Shown piece after piece: positions 5,744-6,801 of a stretch of DNA of 6,801 bases. The number at the start of each line of letters is the position of its first letter. The stretch's first letter is position 1. This DNA is from Elusimicrobiota bacterium. Its GTDB lineage: Bacteria > Elusimicrobiota > Elusimicrobia > UBA1565 > UBA9628. Both the position numbers and the translations under genes were made by a program. Below the pieces are notes generated by a model, which saw only the letters and a program-made list of their open reading frames with translations, ran no database searches and was not told the DNA's origin. The stretch spans positions 1 through 6,801 of the forward strand of contig JAHFCD010000123.1 of NCBI GenBank assembly GCA_023249695.1, read 5' to 3'.

Positions 5744-6801
5744 CTATTTATCGGGGGCGGCGTAGATCAGCTCGGAGCCCGAAAGCAGCGCGTCCTTGCC
5801 GTAGCCCGGCGTGCGAAGATCGTAGAAGTCGCGATAAGCGCGAAAGCGCGTGCCGCCCGACGCCGCGACCTCGATGAGGACATAATCGCCCTCGGCGTCG
5901 CGACGCACGCCGAAGAAGCGGCCCGCCACGGTCTTGCCACCGTGAAGGACGATCTCGACGGGGCCGCCGTTGGGGATCTTCCCCTCCACCGCCGAGACGG
6001 ACGAGATCTTGTCCTTCGACGAGTAATGCTCCGTGCGCAGCGCCACCTTGTCCACCCGGTGGAACTCGCGGGAAATGTGGAACCGTCCCCTCGGCCCGTC
6101 CAGCTCGAGCTCGTCGCCGTCGACCTTGACGATCCGGCCCGAGACGGTCTGCGCCGACCACTTCAGGTCGTCGAGGTCGCGCATGTCGATGTCCGCCATC
6201 CGCCCCTGGTAGCGCGCGAGGTCCTTGAACGGGTCGGCCACGGGGAGGCGCTCGTGCACGACGACCTCGGCGGGCCGGAGGTTCGCGCCGTCGAACATCA
6301 CGTCGACGCGCCGGCGCACCTCGGCGATGTCGCCTCCGTCCATCTTGAGGCCGACGAACTTGCCGCCCGTCTGGAATATCATCTTGCCGTCGGCCAGGCC
6401 GCGAAACGCGCCCTTGACGCTCTCGCCGTTGGTCATCTTCACCATCAGCTGCGGATCGGCGGGGTTGTCGCCGGGCTTCGAGTTGAGGACGGCCTTGGTG
6501 CCCGGGTCCTTGGCGCCTTCCACGAGCTGACCCCACTCAGCGGAGGTGTAGTCCCTCCTTTTGTCGGGCATGGTCTTCGGATCGATCGGGACGATCAAGG
6601 ACGGCGCCAGCGCCGCGAGCGGCGCTCCGGGCGCGGGCGACGCCGCGGGAGCCGACAACGGCGATCCCAGCGCCCCCGGCCCGACGGACGGATTCAACGC
6701 GGGCAGGGAAACTCCCCCCGGAACCTGCGACAGGACGCTCGCGCCGGGCGCCGAGGAGGCCGAGCCCGCGGAGGCGGCCTCGCCGACGACTTGCGCGGAG
6801 G
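5744..6801 (-). CDS. Secreted protein with Ala/Pro/Ser-rich linker and three small beta-barrel-like repeats (N-terminus beyond window)
   Basis: The frame is open to the right edge, giving 351 visible residues before TAG at 5744-5746. The first complete codons read SAQVVGEAASAG, which looks like a signal peptide cleavage site (SA|Q), so probably only some 20-30 residues are missing. Residues 4-70 are rich in Ala, Pro, Ser and Gly. The rest is charged and strand-rich, with three similar segments: 118-169 (VKMTNGESVKGAF), 219-257 (VSGRIVKVDGDELEL) and 279-330 (VEIVLHGGKTVAGRFFG). Each has hydrophobic strands around an NG/GG/DG turn and a short beta-meander, like Sm-like or SH3-like small barrels. 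That fold call is inference; no enzyme motif or cysteine is seen. A TTG at 6697 could serve as a start, but coding character continues upstream and a start there would remove the export signal. The role may be binding or structural in the envelope. No close family is recognised. Confidence 0.8.
   Translation of the reverse strand, partial: SAQVVGEAASAGSASSAPGASVLSQVPGGVSLPALNPSVGPGALGSPLSAPAASPAPGAPLAALAPSLIVPIDPKTMPDKRRDYTSAEWGQLVEGAKDPGTKAVLNSKPGDNPADPQLMVKMTNGESVKGAFRGLADGKMIFQTGGKFVGLKMDGGDIAEVRRRVDVMFDGANLRPAEVVVHERLPVADPFKDLARYQGRMADIDMRDLDDLKWSAQTVSGRIVKVDGDELELDGPRGRFHISREFHRVDKVALRTEHYSSKDKISSVSAVEGKIPNGGPVEIVLHGGKTVAGRFFGVRRDAEGDYVLIEVAASGGTRFRAYRDFYDLRTPGYGKDALLSGSELIYAAPDK

Noticed and set aside
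1..6801. CRISPR array, tRNA, rRNA, transposase or phage genes
   Set aside because: No regularly spaced repeat array, no cloverleaf with tRNA-like conserved bases, and no transposase or integrase motifs were seen; composition is even across the window.

Overview
The window is GC-rich bacterial DNA holding four protein genes, two of them cut by the window edges. All four products appear to be made for the cell envelope or for export. No RNA gene, mobile element or CRISPR array was seen. The Ala/Pro-rich linkers behind signal peptides, the ccsA-type gene and the secreted HAD-type protein recall uncultivated Elusimicrobiota genomes. That placement rests on general resemblance, not on a marker gene, and is only moderately confident.

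Layout: (1) 1-714, minus strand: N-terminal 238 residues of a CcsA/ResC-family cytochrome c assembly protein; its C-terminus lies beyond the left edge. (2) 715-874: intergenic, with a strong intrinsic terminator for the next gene and a possible ccsA promoter close to the start codon. (3) 875-4237, minus: a 1120-residue multidomain protein with a signal peptide, an Ala/Pro-rich linker, a HAD phosphatase-like domain, hydrophobic segments, a duplicated domain of about 165-180 residues, more hydrophobic segments and a distinctive C-terminal tail. (4) 4238-4437: divergent promoter region packed with TAGGYC/GGCC motifs, a 20-bp palindrome and a direct repeat. (5) 4438-5676, plus: a complete secreted subtilisin-family (S8) protease with signal peptide, I9-like propeptide and intact catalytic residues. 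(6) 5677-5743: convergent spacer with an 11-bp-stem hairpin. (7) 5744-6801, minus: a secreted protein with an Ala/Pro/Ser-rich N-terminal region and three small beta-barrel-like repeats; its first residues lie beyond the right edge.

Working together: the HAD-type gene and the protease are divergent across a 200-bp region with repeated motifs, so they could share regulation. Their products would meet outside the cytoplasm. CcsA also works at the outer face of the cytoplasmic membrane, but a terminator separates its gene from the HAD gene, so it is probably its own unit. No described pathway is recognised that unites these genes. The least familiar items are the 1120-residue fusion, with its altered HAD motif IV, internal duplication and C-terminal tail, and the repeat cluster in the divergent promoter.
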